From Congregibacter litoralis KT71 (GTDB lineage: Bacteria; Pseudomonadota; Gammaproteobacteria; Pseudomonadales; Halieaceae), in assembly GCF_000153125.2 (NCBI RefSeq), contig NZ_CM002299.1, positions 3,670,928 through 3,734,927 on the forward strand: DNA of 64,000 bases, in the 5' to 3' direction. Position 1 is the first letter of the stretch; each line of letters opens with the position of its first letter. The notes beneath the pieces were generated by a model. The model was not told where the DNA came from and did not search any database. It saw nothing but the letters and a program-made list of their open reading frames with translations. The translations under genes and the position numbers were made by a program. Positions 34,988 through 43,042 of this stretch are shown in pieces.

Positions 34988-35946
34988 AGTGATAGCGACC
35001 TATGCATCTCCCCAGCCACAAGTAGCCTCTCGGCTAGTTCAGTCAGGTGCTCGCACGCATGCAGTCGTTCTACCCATTCCAGAGGAATACCCGCACATCC
35101 GTAGTGGGCTCCTGCCAATTGTCCATAAATAGCACCGGTCGTATCAGCATCGTCTCCAAGATTCACAGCGGCCAAGGCTCCATCTCGAAAGTTTGTGGTG
35201 CTCCAAAAAGCCCAAAGCGCCGCTTCGATGGCATCGACAACGTAGCCTGTCCCACGGATGGAGCCGGCGGGTTTGCGCTTGAAGGAGCCTCCTGCCACTT
35301 CAGCGACCTTGCTTGCGAGGTCGGCCGGGTCCCAGAAATCCTTTGAGGGATGCCAATAGCTACCGCACAAGGCATCTTTTGATTGTCCATTGAGGGCACC
35401 CACAATTAGTCCCGTGTAATAACGGCAGGCATCAACGGCTTCATCCGCGCCATGGGTGGTACGAGACATCTGCGCTGCGCGTTCAATCGCCGCCGAGGGG
35501 GAGTTCGCATAGAACAGTGGTATTGGCGCTAAGCGCATCAAACTGCCATTGCCAGCGGTTTGTGGATCTACAGACCCCGCCATAGGATCCCCCGTCTGCT
35601 CAAACTTAAAAAGCGCGCCGAGTACGGTGTTGCCAATATCAAAACAGGTTCCGGTGCTGCTTAGATATCCTTCGTGCCACCAACGACAGTACCGCTGCAT
35701 CTGATCGGTAGCATCAAAGCCTTCACTCTCAATCAGACTCGCTGCAAGGCACAGCGCCATCGACGTGTCGTCAGTCCATTGCCCTGGCTTAAGACCGAAA
35801 GGCCCACCGCCCATCATGTCGCTGATGGGCTCGAAGGTACCCGGCGACTTAAATTCCAGGGTTGTCCCCAGCGCATCGCCCACCGCGAGTCCCAGTAACG
35901 CGCCCAGACCACGGTCTTTGATATCGACGCTTATTAGCACAGGCAA
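34984..35946 (-). CDS. ADP-ribosylglycohydrolase family protein
   Basis: A 320-residue ARH-fold enzyme. The signature pieces are present: G-L-A-V-G-D-A-L-G-T-T (about 19-29), G-Q-W-T-D-D-T-S-M-A (about 55-64) and N-L-G-D-D-A-D-T-T-G-A-I-Y-G-Q (about 262-276). The acidic residues that bind two Mg ions in this family (the T-D-D and D-D-A-D sets) are kept, so it should be active in removing ADP-ribose from protein, nucleic acid or small molecules. It overlaps the PD-(D/E)XK gene by 13 bases and the phosphatase gene by 4. Confidence 0.9.
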   Translation of the reverse strand: MPVLISVDIKDRGLGALLGLAVGDALGTTLEFKSPGTFEPISDMMGGGPFGLKPGQWTDDTSMALCLAASLIESEGFDATDQMQRYCRWWHEGYLSSTGTCFDIGNTVLGALFKFEQTGDPMAGSVDPQTAGNGSLMRLAPIPLFYANSPSAAIERAAQMSRTTHGADEAVDACRYYTGLIVGALNGQSKDALCGSYWHPSKDFWDPADLASKVAEVAGGSFKRKPAGSIRGTGYVVDAIEAALWAFWSTTNFRDGALAAVNLGDDADTTGAIYGQLAGAHYGCAGIPLEWVERLHACEHLTELAERLLVAGEMHRSLSL

Positions 35947-36725
35947 TCGTATACCTGCGAGATAAAAGGCCAGTACTCGCAGTCAACATCGTGATCTGGA
36001 CATTCCGAGCCTTCCAGAATGAATTTGGCTTCCGTCAAGGTATCTTCGACCCAGCTGTCGTCACCCACATACACCAATAACGATGTAGCGAATCGCATCG
36101 ATGCATAGCGCGGATTCTCTTCCAGCATCCCACTCATACCCACATGCAGGCCATCGACGTATACAAAATAGGCCGTGTCTGACACGTCGAATCCTTTACG
36201 TCGCAGGATCCACTGGTACATCTCTATCTGGCGCTTATACCCCTCCTTCCATTTTCCGGCCAGAGACACTGGCTTTGGATCCTTTGACTGATTGGAGGTG
36301 CTTTTGTAATCGACGATGTGAAGCTGTCCCGTGGTCACATGCTCCCAGATATCGTCGATGCCACCGCCAAAGCGGATATTCGTTTCGTCGTGGACGACGC
36401 TGAAGTAGTCGTCGCCCGACCCGAAGTGAAGCGAACTCATCCAACGTTCAAGATCGGGGTGTTCAAATGGCTTCAGGTTGTCCAAGCCGTGATGAACCAT
36501 AAACGGGTGAGGACCAAATCCTCGAACGCTATCAAAGTCCCGTTTAAGCAACCGATCCGTGTTGGAGTTGATGTTAAACGGCGGCATGCTCGGAAACTTC
36601 ACGCCACCGGCCTTCTCAAGCCAAAAGCAGCCCGGACATCGTATGAACGACTCCAGCTTCGACCGTGAGAGCTCGTAGGGCTCTGGATTGTTGGGGTCAA
36701 AAGCCCCGCGGTGCCGCGGCATCAC
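35934..36725 (-). CDS. PD-(D/E)XK nuclease-family protein
   Basis: A 263-residue protein with a Cas4/RecB-like nuclease core. The N-terminus reads Y-E-L-S-R-S-K-L-E-S-F-I-R-C-P-G-C-F-W-L. The active-site region is G-G-I-D-D-I-W-E followed by L-H-I-V-D-Y-K-S-T-S (Asp, then D-Y-K). The QxxxY-like motif is R-Q-I-E-M-Y-Q-W-I-L. Cysteines near both ends (R-C-P-G-C and E-C-P-D-H-D-V-D-C) could hold an iron-sulfur cluster, as in AddB/Cas4. It overlaps genes on both sides and so belongs to the ADP-ribose cluster. It may act on DNA after a signal from its partners; this is inference. Confidence 0.8.
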   Translation of the reverse strand: MMPRHRGAFDPNNPEPYELSRSKLESFIRCPGCFWLEKAGGVKFPSMPPFNINSNTDRLLKRDFDSVRGFGPHPFMVHHGLDNLKPFEHPDLERWMSSLHFGSGDDYFSVVHDETNIRFGGGIDDIWEHVTTGQLHIVDYKSTSNQSKDPKPVSLAGKWKEGYKRQIEMYQWILRRKGFDVSDTAYFVYVDGLHVGMSGMLEENPRYASMRFATSLLVYVGDDSWVEDTLTEAKFILEGSECPDHDVDCEYWPFISQVYDCLC

Positions 36726-36907
36726 GCCTCTCCCAATTTGTAAAAATTAAGCGGGCGAATGTTACTGGCTAGCTCAAGCGAAACCCGTGGGAGCATGCCG
36801 ATGAGCGGTGGTAACGCCCTATCGTCTGCTATCCAGTGGGCGCGCCCTCTAGCGCCGCCAAGGGATGCTCTTAAATTTTGTGCCCGAACCCGCTTGTCGA
36901 TAGCCAC
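36722..36907 (-). CDS. Small basic protein (61 residues) in the ADP-ribose cluster
   Basis: It has AGGGAG before the ATG, and its stop overlaps the ATG of the nuclease gene (ATGA), so translation is likely coupled. The product is rich in Arg/Ala with R-V-R-A-Q-N-L-R-A-S-L-G-G-A-R-G-R-A-H-W-I. No family recognised. It could be a regulator or a translation leader for the nuclease. Confidence 0.45.
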   Translation of the reverse strand: MAIDKRVRAQNLRASLGGARGRAHWIADDRALPPLIGMLPRVSLELASNIRPLNFYKLGEA

Positions 36908-36910
36908 TCC

Positions 36911-37177
36911 CTAAAATCCAAACACGCTGCAGGCAAGCTCGCCGGCCAGTTCAATCGTGTCGCTTGGCAGCGCCATCAAGAATGCGGCCAGGTCGAGGTC
37001 GGCCAATTGCGACAAGGCCTCCAGCGAACACTCGTTCGTGAGCAGAGCAAGCACGGCTTCCGGGTTAGCCCCCGCGTTGACTGCAGCGATGTAAAGTTCC
37101 TGATCGCAGGCAGAGAGACACAAGAATTCGCTGGCTTCCCGGTTCCACTCGATCAGGTCAGGACTTTGTACTGGCAT
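36911..37177 (-). CDS. Small acidic protein (88 residues) in the ADP-ribose cluster
   Basis: An 88-residue acidic helical protein. The ATG at 37177 has GAGGGAGA upstream. The sequence has repeated short helical blocks ending in Ala/Leu (A-V-L-A-L-L-T-N-E-C-S-L-E-A-L-S-Q-L-A-D-L-D-L-A). No catalytic motif. It lies three bases from the 61-residue gene and is co-directional with the cluster. Confidence 0.5.
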   Translation of the reverse strand: MPVQSPDLIEWNREASEFLCLSACDQELYIAAVNAGANPEAVLALLTNECSLEALSQLADLDLAAFLMALPSDTIELAGELACSVFGF

Positions 37178-37228
37178 CACTTTCTCCCTCTGTTGTTGCT
37201 CATAGCTTCACGGCTGCGCAACCCAAAA

Positions 37229-37690
37229 CTATTGCTCGCCAATGATCTTTAACCCCTGCCCAAAGGGATTGGTCGGACTATCGGGCGAGAAAGGGTTACC
37301 GGCGCCATAGGGATTGTTAATAGAGTCTGCTGAATAGGGACTGCCGTAGCGCCCATAGGGGTTGCTTACTGAATCGGCATCGTAAGGATTCGTGCTCAAC
37401 TTGCCGCGGTAGTTGCCACTGCTGTCATACAACTTGGGCGCATCCGTTGCATACGGGTTGGTGGCCGACTGATTGCTGTAAGGGCTCCCATAGCGACCGT
37501 ACGGGTTGGCAATGCCGTCAGCCTTGTAAGGACTTCCCGCACCGTAAGGGTTACTCACGGAATCTGGATCAAAGGGATTGGCGCTCAGGTTGCCAAGCTC
37601 CGTTTGGGCACCAACTGTACTGGCCGCCAGAAGCGCCGTGAGTACCAGGGTAACTAACACTTCCTGGCGTATATCGTTGTTCATCGTCAT
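37229..37690 (-). CDS. Secreted protein with N-P-Y/S-P-Y repeats
   Basis: A 153-residue exported protein. The signal peptide ends at V-G-A-Q (about residue 28). The mature part is almost entirely repeats of about 10-20 residues built on N-P-Y-G, S-P-Y-S and N-P-Y-D with D-S-V-S or D-S-I-N spacers, for example S-N-P-Y-G-R-Y-G-S-P-Y-S. The Tyr/Pro/Asn/Gly composition suggests an extended or sticky structural region. GAGGA lies upstream of the ATG at 37690. It sits inside the ADP-ribose cluster between ARPP-1 and the small acidic gene. Role unknown. Confidence 0.7.
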   Translation of the reverse strand: MTMNNDIRQEVLVTLVLTALLAASTVGAQTELGNLSANPFDPDSVSNPYGAGSPYKADGIANPYGRYGSPYSNQSATNPYATDAPKLYDSSGNYRGKLSTNPYDADSVSNPYGRYGSPYSADSINNPYGAGNPFSPDSPTNPFGQGLKIIGEQ

Positions 37691-37739
37691 TTGTCGTTTC
37701 CTCGTGAATATCATCGTCGATCAATACATTTACCGATTG

Positions 37740-38726
37740 TCAGAAATCCAGTTCCATAGTTTGCTGCCGCTGTCGGGTGGAACTGCCCGTATCCATCGCA
37801 AACGCGCATAAGTGCACAATCCGATCTTTGGCGAACAGCCCACCGCCGCTGAGACTGTCTTCCACGACCCGTAAGTCACTGCCCTCGCCCAAGGCTTCGA
37901 ACCGCTCAACATGCGCCGACGCCACGCGGTCCAGAAACTCACGTGCAGCCAACTCGGGTTGGGCGTCAGCGGAATCACCCGCTGGCGCATCCAGCCTGTC
38001 AGCGCGCAGCGCATCGATGGCATAGCTTCGCAGCACCTTGGGCATGAGTGCCTGCCAGGTGCTGGTCGCATCAAAGAGCTCCATACCGCGAACTTCTCCA
38101 TCAATGGCAAAGACCGCACCCACCTGACCCTCGGTAATAGCAAACGCTTGCTCAAACTCATCAAGCGACCCTGACTGGCTGTCGTACAGGGCCGATACCG
38201 CGCTTGTCTCAGACGCCACTTTGAAATCACTCAGTGCAAACGACACGTCATCCCAAACCGCACCCTGATCTGTTCGTCGGGAGCCGCTGGTACCCATATG
38301 CCCTGTGACATCGGCCGACTTTCTGGCGCGGCCGCTGGCAAAAAACGTGCGGTCCGAACTCTTGAAGGCCTCACTGTCATAATTCCAGCGTCCCGCTTCC
38401 ACACAACTCACGGGAATGGTTTGCTTGGTACCGCCCGGCACGAGCAACGACAGGTTCACAATGCGGTTCTGCTTGGCGCCGAGCAGTTCTTCGCCATCAA
38501 GCAAAAACAGTGACAGCTCACTGGCGTTATCGAGCAGCAACTCCGGCACACTCCCGCCCTCGGAGATCTCCGATACGGTCGCCAGGCCCTCGGCCTGCGC
38601 ACTGTCGAGCAGCGTGTAATCCGCGATCGTAGAAACCGACGACAGCAGCGGAAACACACTCAGCCGTCCTGATCGTTGTACCTGCCCCACACTGATGTGC
38701 TGAAGCGTTTCTTGAAATACTGTCAT
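37740..38726 (-). CDS. ARPP-1 domain protein
   Basis: A 328-residue protein. The first 190 residues carry the ARPP-1 pattern: L-L-D-G-E-E-L-L-G-A-K-Q-N-R-I-V-N, then S-L-L-V-P-G-G, and I-P-V-S-C-V-E-A-G-R-W. The name denotes an ADP-ribosylglycohydrolase (ARG) and rhodanese-phosphatase-associated protein, and both partners occur downstream here, which strongly supports the assignment. A central Gly/Ser/Arg-rich part and a helical end follow. The ATG at 38726 keeps the family start; an upstream in-frame ATG at 38771 is less likely. Biochemical activity is not established. It is the first gene of the packed minus-strand cluster that runs to 34105. Confidence 0.82.
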   Translation of the reverse strand: MTVFQETLQHISVGQVQRSGRLSVFPLLSSVSTIADYTLLDSAQAEGLATVSEISEGGSVPELLLDNASELSLFLLDGEELLGAKQNRIVNLSLLVPGGTKQTIPVSCVEAGRWNYDSEAFKSSDRTFFASGRARKSADVTGHMGTSGSRRTDQGAVWDDVSFALSDFKVASETSAVSALYDSQSGSLDEFEQAFAITEGQVGAVFAIDGEVRGMELFDATSTWQALMPKVLRSYAIDALRADRLDAPAGDSADAQPELAAREFLDRVASAHVERFEALGEGSDLRVVEDSLSGGGLFAKDRIVHLCAFAMDTGSSTRQRQQTMELDF

Positions 38727-38910
38727 AGGGTCCCACCATATTCTTTCCACTCGTTTGAGCAGGGGAATCAATCCTAGACCGAAAAAAAATAAGCGCCATC
38801 GTGTATGGATTCACATGTCGCCTCACTACGCGTGTTTTTTGAAAAAGTGACCAAAGAGTGTGTTATCGATCACAGAAACATCCGTCAATCAGGCTTGGGG
38901 GTGCAAGCGC

Positions 38911-39168
38911 TTACCGCCGATGCCGGCGGGGAGCGTCATCAACTGACTCAGAACTTGACGCCCAGACATTTGTCACGAGATCGCAATCAGCCTCCGCCGT
39001 CCCACACACCTCTTCCGCCAGGGTGAGTAACTGGTCACGCAGAACCGCAGGAGGCATATCAGACGGGAAAACCTCTCGAAGCAGAAAATAGGTGTCGGAC
39101 AACTGACGACGCGCCTCACCAATGAACTGCGGTTGCTTGCGCTCACCACCTTTAATGTGTCGAAACAT
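38911..39168 (-). CDS. Small unknown protein (85 residues)
   Basis: An 85-residue helical and charged protein, with R-R-Q-L-S-D-T-Y-F-L-L-R-E-V-F and L-R-D-Q-L-L-T-L-A-E-E-V as the main helices. AAAGGAG stands nine bases before the ATG, a good ribosome-binding site. It is divergent from the HEPN-like gene at 39272 and lies upstream of ARPP-1 with a 184-base gap. No family recognised. Confidence 0.5.
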   Translation of the reverse strand: MFRHIKGGERKQPQFIGEARRQLSDTYFLLREVFPSDMPPAVLRDQLLTLAEEVCGTAEADCDLVTNVWASSSESVDDAPRRHRR

Positions 39169-39271
39169 ACGATGCTCTCCTTTGATCGTTATTGGCTACA
39201 CACACGTGCACGCCTGCTTTTAGTTGGGGCATACTTGTTATCGACCTGCAAACTATCGATCGGGACGAGAC

Positions 39272-39922
39272 ATGGATTACACGACACTCAAGGCCCGTCA
39301 CCGGCAGGAACGCGATAGCTGGCCCAACAATCTGAGTCTTCGGGTCCACCGAGCCCTTAGCTGGCTTGAACGGTCAGAGCAGTGCGACGATGCGGACGGG
39401 CGGTTTATCTTTTTGTGGATAGCCTTCAATGGCGCCTATGCTCAGGAATTGGGGTCACTGCATGGCGGCACGGAGCGAGAGCGTTTTGGTCTCTTTCTGG
39501 CGAAACTTGTAGAACTCGACACTAGCAACAGGCTTCATCAACTCCTTTGGGACACCTATAGCGGCACCGTGCGAGTGCTGCTCGACAATAAGTATGTGTT
39601 CCAGCCCTTCTGGGATGCGCACCATGGGGATGAATCAGCTTCTGACTGGGAAACACGCTTCGTCGAATCAAAGTCAGGTGCTCATAGAGCACTGGCACGT
39701 AGTGACACGGCTACGGTTTTGAGCATTGTATTGACTCGACTCTACACACTGCGGAACCAATTAATGCACGGCGGCGCCACCTGGAACGGCAGCATTAATC
39801 GCGATCAGCTGCGGGACTGCTCAAAGTTTCTGGGTGAACTAGTGCCCACGATGATATTGGTAATGATGGAGCACCCGAATACTTTGTGGGGGGATGCGTG
39901 CTATCCCGTGGTTGAGAGCTAG
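39272..39922 (+). CDS. HEPN-like protein (putative ribonuclease)
   Basis: A 216-residue, mostly helical protein. It ends with L-R-N-Q-L-M-H-G-G, the R-x4-H motif that forms the active site of HEPN ribonucleases; upstream are F-I-F-L-W-I-A-F-N-G-A-Y-A, a common first helix of such proteins, and a long helical middle. I chose the ATG at 39272 because the longer start at 39224 adds unrelated residues. It is the only plus-strand gene among minus-strand neighbours. HEPN RNases are frequent effectors in defence and toxin systems; here no partner is obvious except perhaps the small gene at 38911. Confidence 0.65.
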   Translation: MDYTTLKARHRQERDSWPNNLSLRVHRALSWLERSEQCDDADGRFIFLWIAFNGAYAQELGSLHGGTERERFGLFLAKLVELDTSNRLHQLLWDTYSGTVRVLLDNKYVFQPFWDAHHGDESASDWETRFVESKSGAHRALARSDTATVLSIVLTRLYTLRNQLMHGGATWNGSINRDQLRDCSKFLGELVPTMILVMMEHPNTLWGDACYPVVES

Positions 39923-39963
39923 CATGTCCAGGTGCTGATACTTTGTCGCCCTCGCACTGACCG

Positions 39964-40521
39964 CTAGCCCATAACTATTCTCACGCCCGTCTGAAGGCGG
40001 TTCAGTCGATGCTGCAACAGGCTGACATCCAGTGCCGTCGGTAACTCAACACCTTTGTAGTCGTTGCCTGGGCATGGACCATTAATAAACCTCACCTCTC
40101 CTATCGGTGAATCGATTGATGAATTTGGACCTAGATCCAGATCACACAGCAACTCATACGCACGGGCATTAGGGCTGTCATGCAGACACCAAGCGTCGCA
40201 AACGGTAGACCAATCCAGCGTGTCATCAGGCTCGATGCCAGTGTCCGCCCATTCCGCCAACGCCTCTTCAACCGGCTCAAAAGAATAGCGCTCGACAAAC
40301 TCCCGTAGCGTCATCTCCGGCGGCTCCTCGGACGGGTTACCCAGGTAAAGCGTGAAATTGTCGGTGAAGTCACGGGACGCAATGACCGTCGTATGCGCCT
40401 CTGTCGATGCCTGAAGCAGCGCCTCGCCGTGATTTTCGAATACACTCAATGCCCGTTCAAAGAATCGTGGCAACACAAACCCTGTCGCGGTGCCGAGAAG
40501 GAACTGTCGTCGTGAGATCAT
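39964..40521 (-). CDS. Tat-exported unknown protein (185 residues)
   Basis: The N-terminus S-R-R-Q-F-L-L-G-T-A-T-G-F-V is a twin-arginine signal, so the protein is exported folded. The mature part is acidic with F-T-L-Y-L-G-N-P-S-E and a C-terminal L-Q-H-R-L-N-R-L-Q-T-G-V-R-I-V. No cofactor motif is seen. The ATG overlaps the stop of the next upstream gene (ATGA). A second Tat-exported protein lies at 42243-42833, so the region exports at least two folded proteins of unknown role. Confidence 0.65.
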   Translation of the reverse strand: MISRRQFLLGTATGFVLPRFFERALSVFENHGEALLQASTEAHTTVIASRDFTDNFTLYLGNPSEEPPEMTLREFVERYSFEPVEEALAEWADTGIEPDDTLDWSTVCDAWCLHDSPNARAYELLCDLDLGPNSSIDSPIGEVRFINGPCPGNDYKGVELPTALDVSLLQHRLNRLQTGVRIVMG

Positions 40522-41225
40522 GGCGTCTCACCCTCACAGCCTTTGCCAGCGTCCTCCGACGCTCTACCCCGTCCCCTCCTTTCATCTACAAAGGTGCGCA
40601 GTTCGTCTTCTCCGCCCTTACGACGGCAGTAGCCGCAACCAAAAGAGTTGGACGCCGTGCTGATGTAGAGCGAATGGTTTGTCTCCGGACAACGGGCCCG
40701 CCACGCAGTTGGGGCGGTGCCTGTGGGTTCAGGCTGCAGACGTAGCTCCCGGGCAGCGCGCACCACCGAGGTTTCCTTAGCAGACGCCTGAATAGCCATC
40801 GCATCGCCCTCTCGCTCCAGCCCTGCAACGGTCTCCTCATAAACTTGTTCTGAAAACACACCCGCCAGATACAACCTGCCGGGCCAAGCATGCCCCCAGC
40901 GGGAACGTACCAACGTAATGAATAGGTTCTGCGCAACGTCATCTGTGTTGGTGGAACAAAGCGCCCGCACTGTCAGGCCCTGCCTACAGGACACCGGCAG
41001 GGTTGCTGGCGATGCCGGCTCAAAATCGAGGGCGTCGGGGTGCGCAAGCCAGAGTTCGGCATGATCACCGAGTTGTCTTACATATAGCGCCTCGTTAACG
41101 GAGGCGACCCCCAAATTGAGGCTGTATACACAGACCAGTAAAGCGCCCCGGGGGACTGCCGCCCCATGACGCTTGACCCACGGGTCAACGTACACGACTT
41201 CGAACGCGTGATTCTCTTTAGACAT
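40518..41225 (-). CDS. Unknown protein with C-terminal zinc-finger-like segment
   Basis: A 235-residue protein. The ATG at 41225 has AGGAG nine bases upstream. The start V-V-Y-V-D-P-W-V-K-R-H-G is shared with the small gene at 41463. The C-terminus reads R-C-P-E-T-N-H-S-L-Y-I, then F-G-C-G-Y-C-R-R-K-G, a CHC2-like Cys/His set of the kind seen in primases and some island proteins. Basic residues close the protein. It is translationally coupled to the Tat-exported gene at 39964. It may bind nucleic acid; not proven. Confidence 0.5.
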   Translation of the reverse strand: MSKENHAFEVVYVDPWVKRHGAAVPRGALLVCVYSLNLGVASVNEALYVRQLGDHAELWLAHPDALDFEPASPATLPVSCRQGLTVRALCSTNTDDVAQNLFITLVRSRWGHAWPGRLYLAGVFSEQVYEETVAGLEREGDAMAIQASAKETSVVRAARELRLQPEPTGTAPTAWRARCPETNHSLYISTASNSFGCGYCRRKGGEDELRTFVDERRGRGRASEDAGKGCEGETP

Positions 41226-41462
41226 GTCAAATCTCCTACTCCCCAAGGATAATCGGCATAAATCAGCTCGGGGATCAGGAGCCAGATCAGCCGCTTTAGC
41301 TGCATTTTTATCCCGCCCGCAAGTTGGTGCTTAAATCGGCGGCTGTACTTCAATGTTGTGAATCGTTGAGCGTTGAGTACGGTACAAACCATTCGCTAAC
41401 TCGAAGTCATAAACAGGGTCATCTGAGGCATTCAGCCATTTAGAAAATCAGCAGCTCCACAT

Positions 41463-41621
41463 TCATCCATTGGAAAGAAAAGTCATCTCGACGATCCCGT
41501 TGGACTTAAAGGAGATAGCTGTAATCAACTGCGCACTTTCTGGACTCCGCAGTCGATTGTCGGCCTGCTTCACCCACGGATCGACGATCTGCGCCCTGTC
41601 ATCTTCTGTTTGATTCTGCAT
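41463..41621 (-). CDS. Short paralogue of the 40518 gene product
   Basis: A 52-residue protein containing I-V-D-P-W-V-K-Q-A-D followed by S-A-Q-L-I-T-A-I-S-F. It aligns with the first 40 residues of the protein at 40518-41225 but lacks everything after. The start has a modest ribosome-binding site (AAAGGG). It could be a decayed duplicate or a small partner. The 237 bases between the two genes hold no other feature. Confidence 0.45.
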   Translation of the reverse strand: MQNQTEDDRAQIVDPWVKQADNRLRSPESAQLITAISFKSNGIVEMTFLSNG

Positions 41622-41719
41622 AAAATTACCCTTTACTCGTTTCAGCACCGCGCCAATGCACTTACGGCCGCTAAACCTCTGGAGTTAGGGTCAGATGCCA
41701 TGCGAGTTAGTGCGTTTTT

Positions 41720-42208
41720 CTAAACGTGATAGTCCGGCAGCGATCGCCGGTAGGCCGCTTCCAATACGCCAGGATCTTTAGCGGCTGAGGTACAGAGGTA
41801 TTCAGGGTTGGGCCTGATTCCAACACGCCCAAGATCGAGTCGATCTGCATCCCAGCAAGTCATCACCGTGATGTCGGCTTCTGTATACCCCTCGCTATGC
41901 TCTCTACACGCATCGGTCAGTTTTTTCAGCTGAGATCGTTTCAAGTCAATAGTTTGCGGACATAGCGAAAAAGCAAACTCTGCGGCCCGCTCGCCATGCC
42001 ATGGGTCATAGTCGTCATTGACGCGAGCCACATCGTGAACAAACGCGAAGTACTCCACGACAGCCACGTCGGCTCCGGTGCTCTGCGCAAGTAGCAACCC
42101 ATTGCGTCTGACTCGTGCCCAGTGACGAACTCCGTGAATACCGTGCCAATCCAACTCAAATCGCGATCGCAGTAAGCCCAAAAGTGGCTTCGAAATGCGA
42201 CTGTTCAT
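41720..42208 (-). CDS. HD-domain-like protein
   Basis: A 162-residue protein. D-W-H-G-I-H-G-V-R-H-W-A-R-V, then F-A-F-V-H-D-V-A-R and later C-W-D-A-D-R-L-D-L-G-R-V give the H...HD...D order of HD metal-dependent phosphohydrolases, at about residues 21, 57-58 and 119-121. The whole domain is present. The likely activity is hydrolysis of a phosphorylated nucleotide or cyclic nucleotide. It is on the minus strand between the two Tat-exported proteins and may belong to the same functional group. Confidence 0.7.
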   Translation of the reverse strand: MNSRISKPLLGLLRSRFELDWHGIHGVRHWARVRRNGLLLAQSTGADVAVVEYFAFVHDVARVNDDYDPWHGERAAEFAFSLCPQTIDLKRSQLKKLTDACREHSEGYTEADITVMTCWDADRLDLGRVGIRPNPEYLCTSAAKDPGVLEAAYRRSLPDYHV

Positions 42209-42242
42209 GATGAGCAGCCTTCATAGCATCCCACAAAGCACC

Positions 42243-42833
42243 TCATGCCCAGACATCCCAGGTTGTATACACGTCGTAAATACGATCGTCCGGGGCGCAT
42301 TCGACATAATGACCTGTGAGAAGGTCAACGTTGACCCACTTGATACTAAGGTCATCCCGTCGGTCTCGGTTATATCTCGGCACCAACCCGTGAAAGATAT
42401 CCCAAGATCTTGGGGCCTTCACGTACCGCGGGATGATGCCGCGCATGCCGGGCGCCAAGAAAAATATGCGTCCGTAACATTCCTTCCAAGGGTACCCATC
42501 AAGAACTCCAGATGGCGCACCGATACCATCCCATTCGGAGTCATCGAATTCGATTTCGTTGCACCACCAGTTCGCTAGGGGCCAGGCATACATAGGATCA
42601 TCTGCTTCCAACAAATCGTAGTGACCCGTCTGCAAATCAACGTCCGCCCAAAGCACCCTATATTTTGGGTAGAACTCCCAACGCGGGTCATCGTCATCGG
42701 GCGTCATCTGAACAGTGACAAACCGATCCTTTGGCGGTGTATACAGCGGTCCATCTGTCGACTGCTCTGAACACACGACAGAGGGGGCGGCGAGAGAGAA
42801 AGCGCTACCCCTAAGAAAATCACGACGCCTCAT
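42243..42833 (-). CDS. Tat-exported protein with an internal duplication
   Basis: A 196-residue protein with a twin-arginine signal (M-R-R-R-D-F-L-R-G-S-A-F-S-L). Two similar units follow: W-A-D-V-D-L-Q-T-G-H-Y-D-L-L-E-A-D-D-P-M and W-V-N-V-D-L-L-T-G-H-Y-V-E-C-A-P-D-D-R-I, both with D-D at the same place. This repeat looks like a small ligand-binding module. The ATG at 42833 overlaps the 42830 stop of the gene above it. No family recognised. Confidence 0.6.
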   Translation of the reverse strand: MRRRDFLRGSAFSLAAPSVVCSEQSTDGPLYTPPKDRFVTVQMTPDDDDPRWEFYPKYRVLWADVDLQTGHYDLLEADDPMYAWPLANWWCNEIEFDDSEWDGIGAPSGVLDGYPWKECYGRIFFLAPGMRGIIPRYVKAPRSWDIFHGLVPRYNRDRRDDLSIKWVNVDLLTGHYVECAPDDRIYDVYTTWDVWA

Positions 42834-43042
42834 AACTCACAAACCAATGCAGCGGGCGCGTCCATCACAATGGCGAATTCACTATGCGCAAGAGCACGGT
42901 GCCGAGCGATCAACGGCCATGGATTGGGCAAACGCTTGCGGATGGAGCGAACACGCTCCCCTGCGTAAAAGGCTTTTAAGGACTGCAGCTCGTCATCACT
43001 GAAGGGTGATTGAGCAATAACAACAGGCAAAGGGGTATTCAT
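42830..43042 (-). CDS. Small unknown protein (70 residues)
   Basis: AAAGGAG stands eight bases before the ATG. The product has a helical centre (L-Q-S-L-K-A-F-Y-A-G-E-R-V-R-S-I-R-K-R-L) and hydrophobic ends. It is translationally coupled (ATGA) to the Tat-exported gene downstream, so it probably belongs to the same operon. The 347 bases upstream (43043-43389) have no gene I can support. Confidence 0.5.
   Translation of the reverse strand: MNTPLPVVIAQSPFSDDELQSLKAFYAGERVRSIRKRLPNPWPLIARHRALAHSEFAIVMDAPAALVCEL

Noticed and set aside
35934..36725. Cas4 of a CRISPR locus
   Set aside because: The nuclease core and cysteines resemble Cas4, but there are no other cas genes or repeats; its neighbours are ADP-ribose enzymes.
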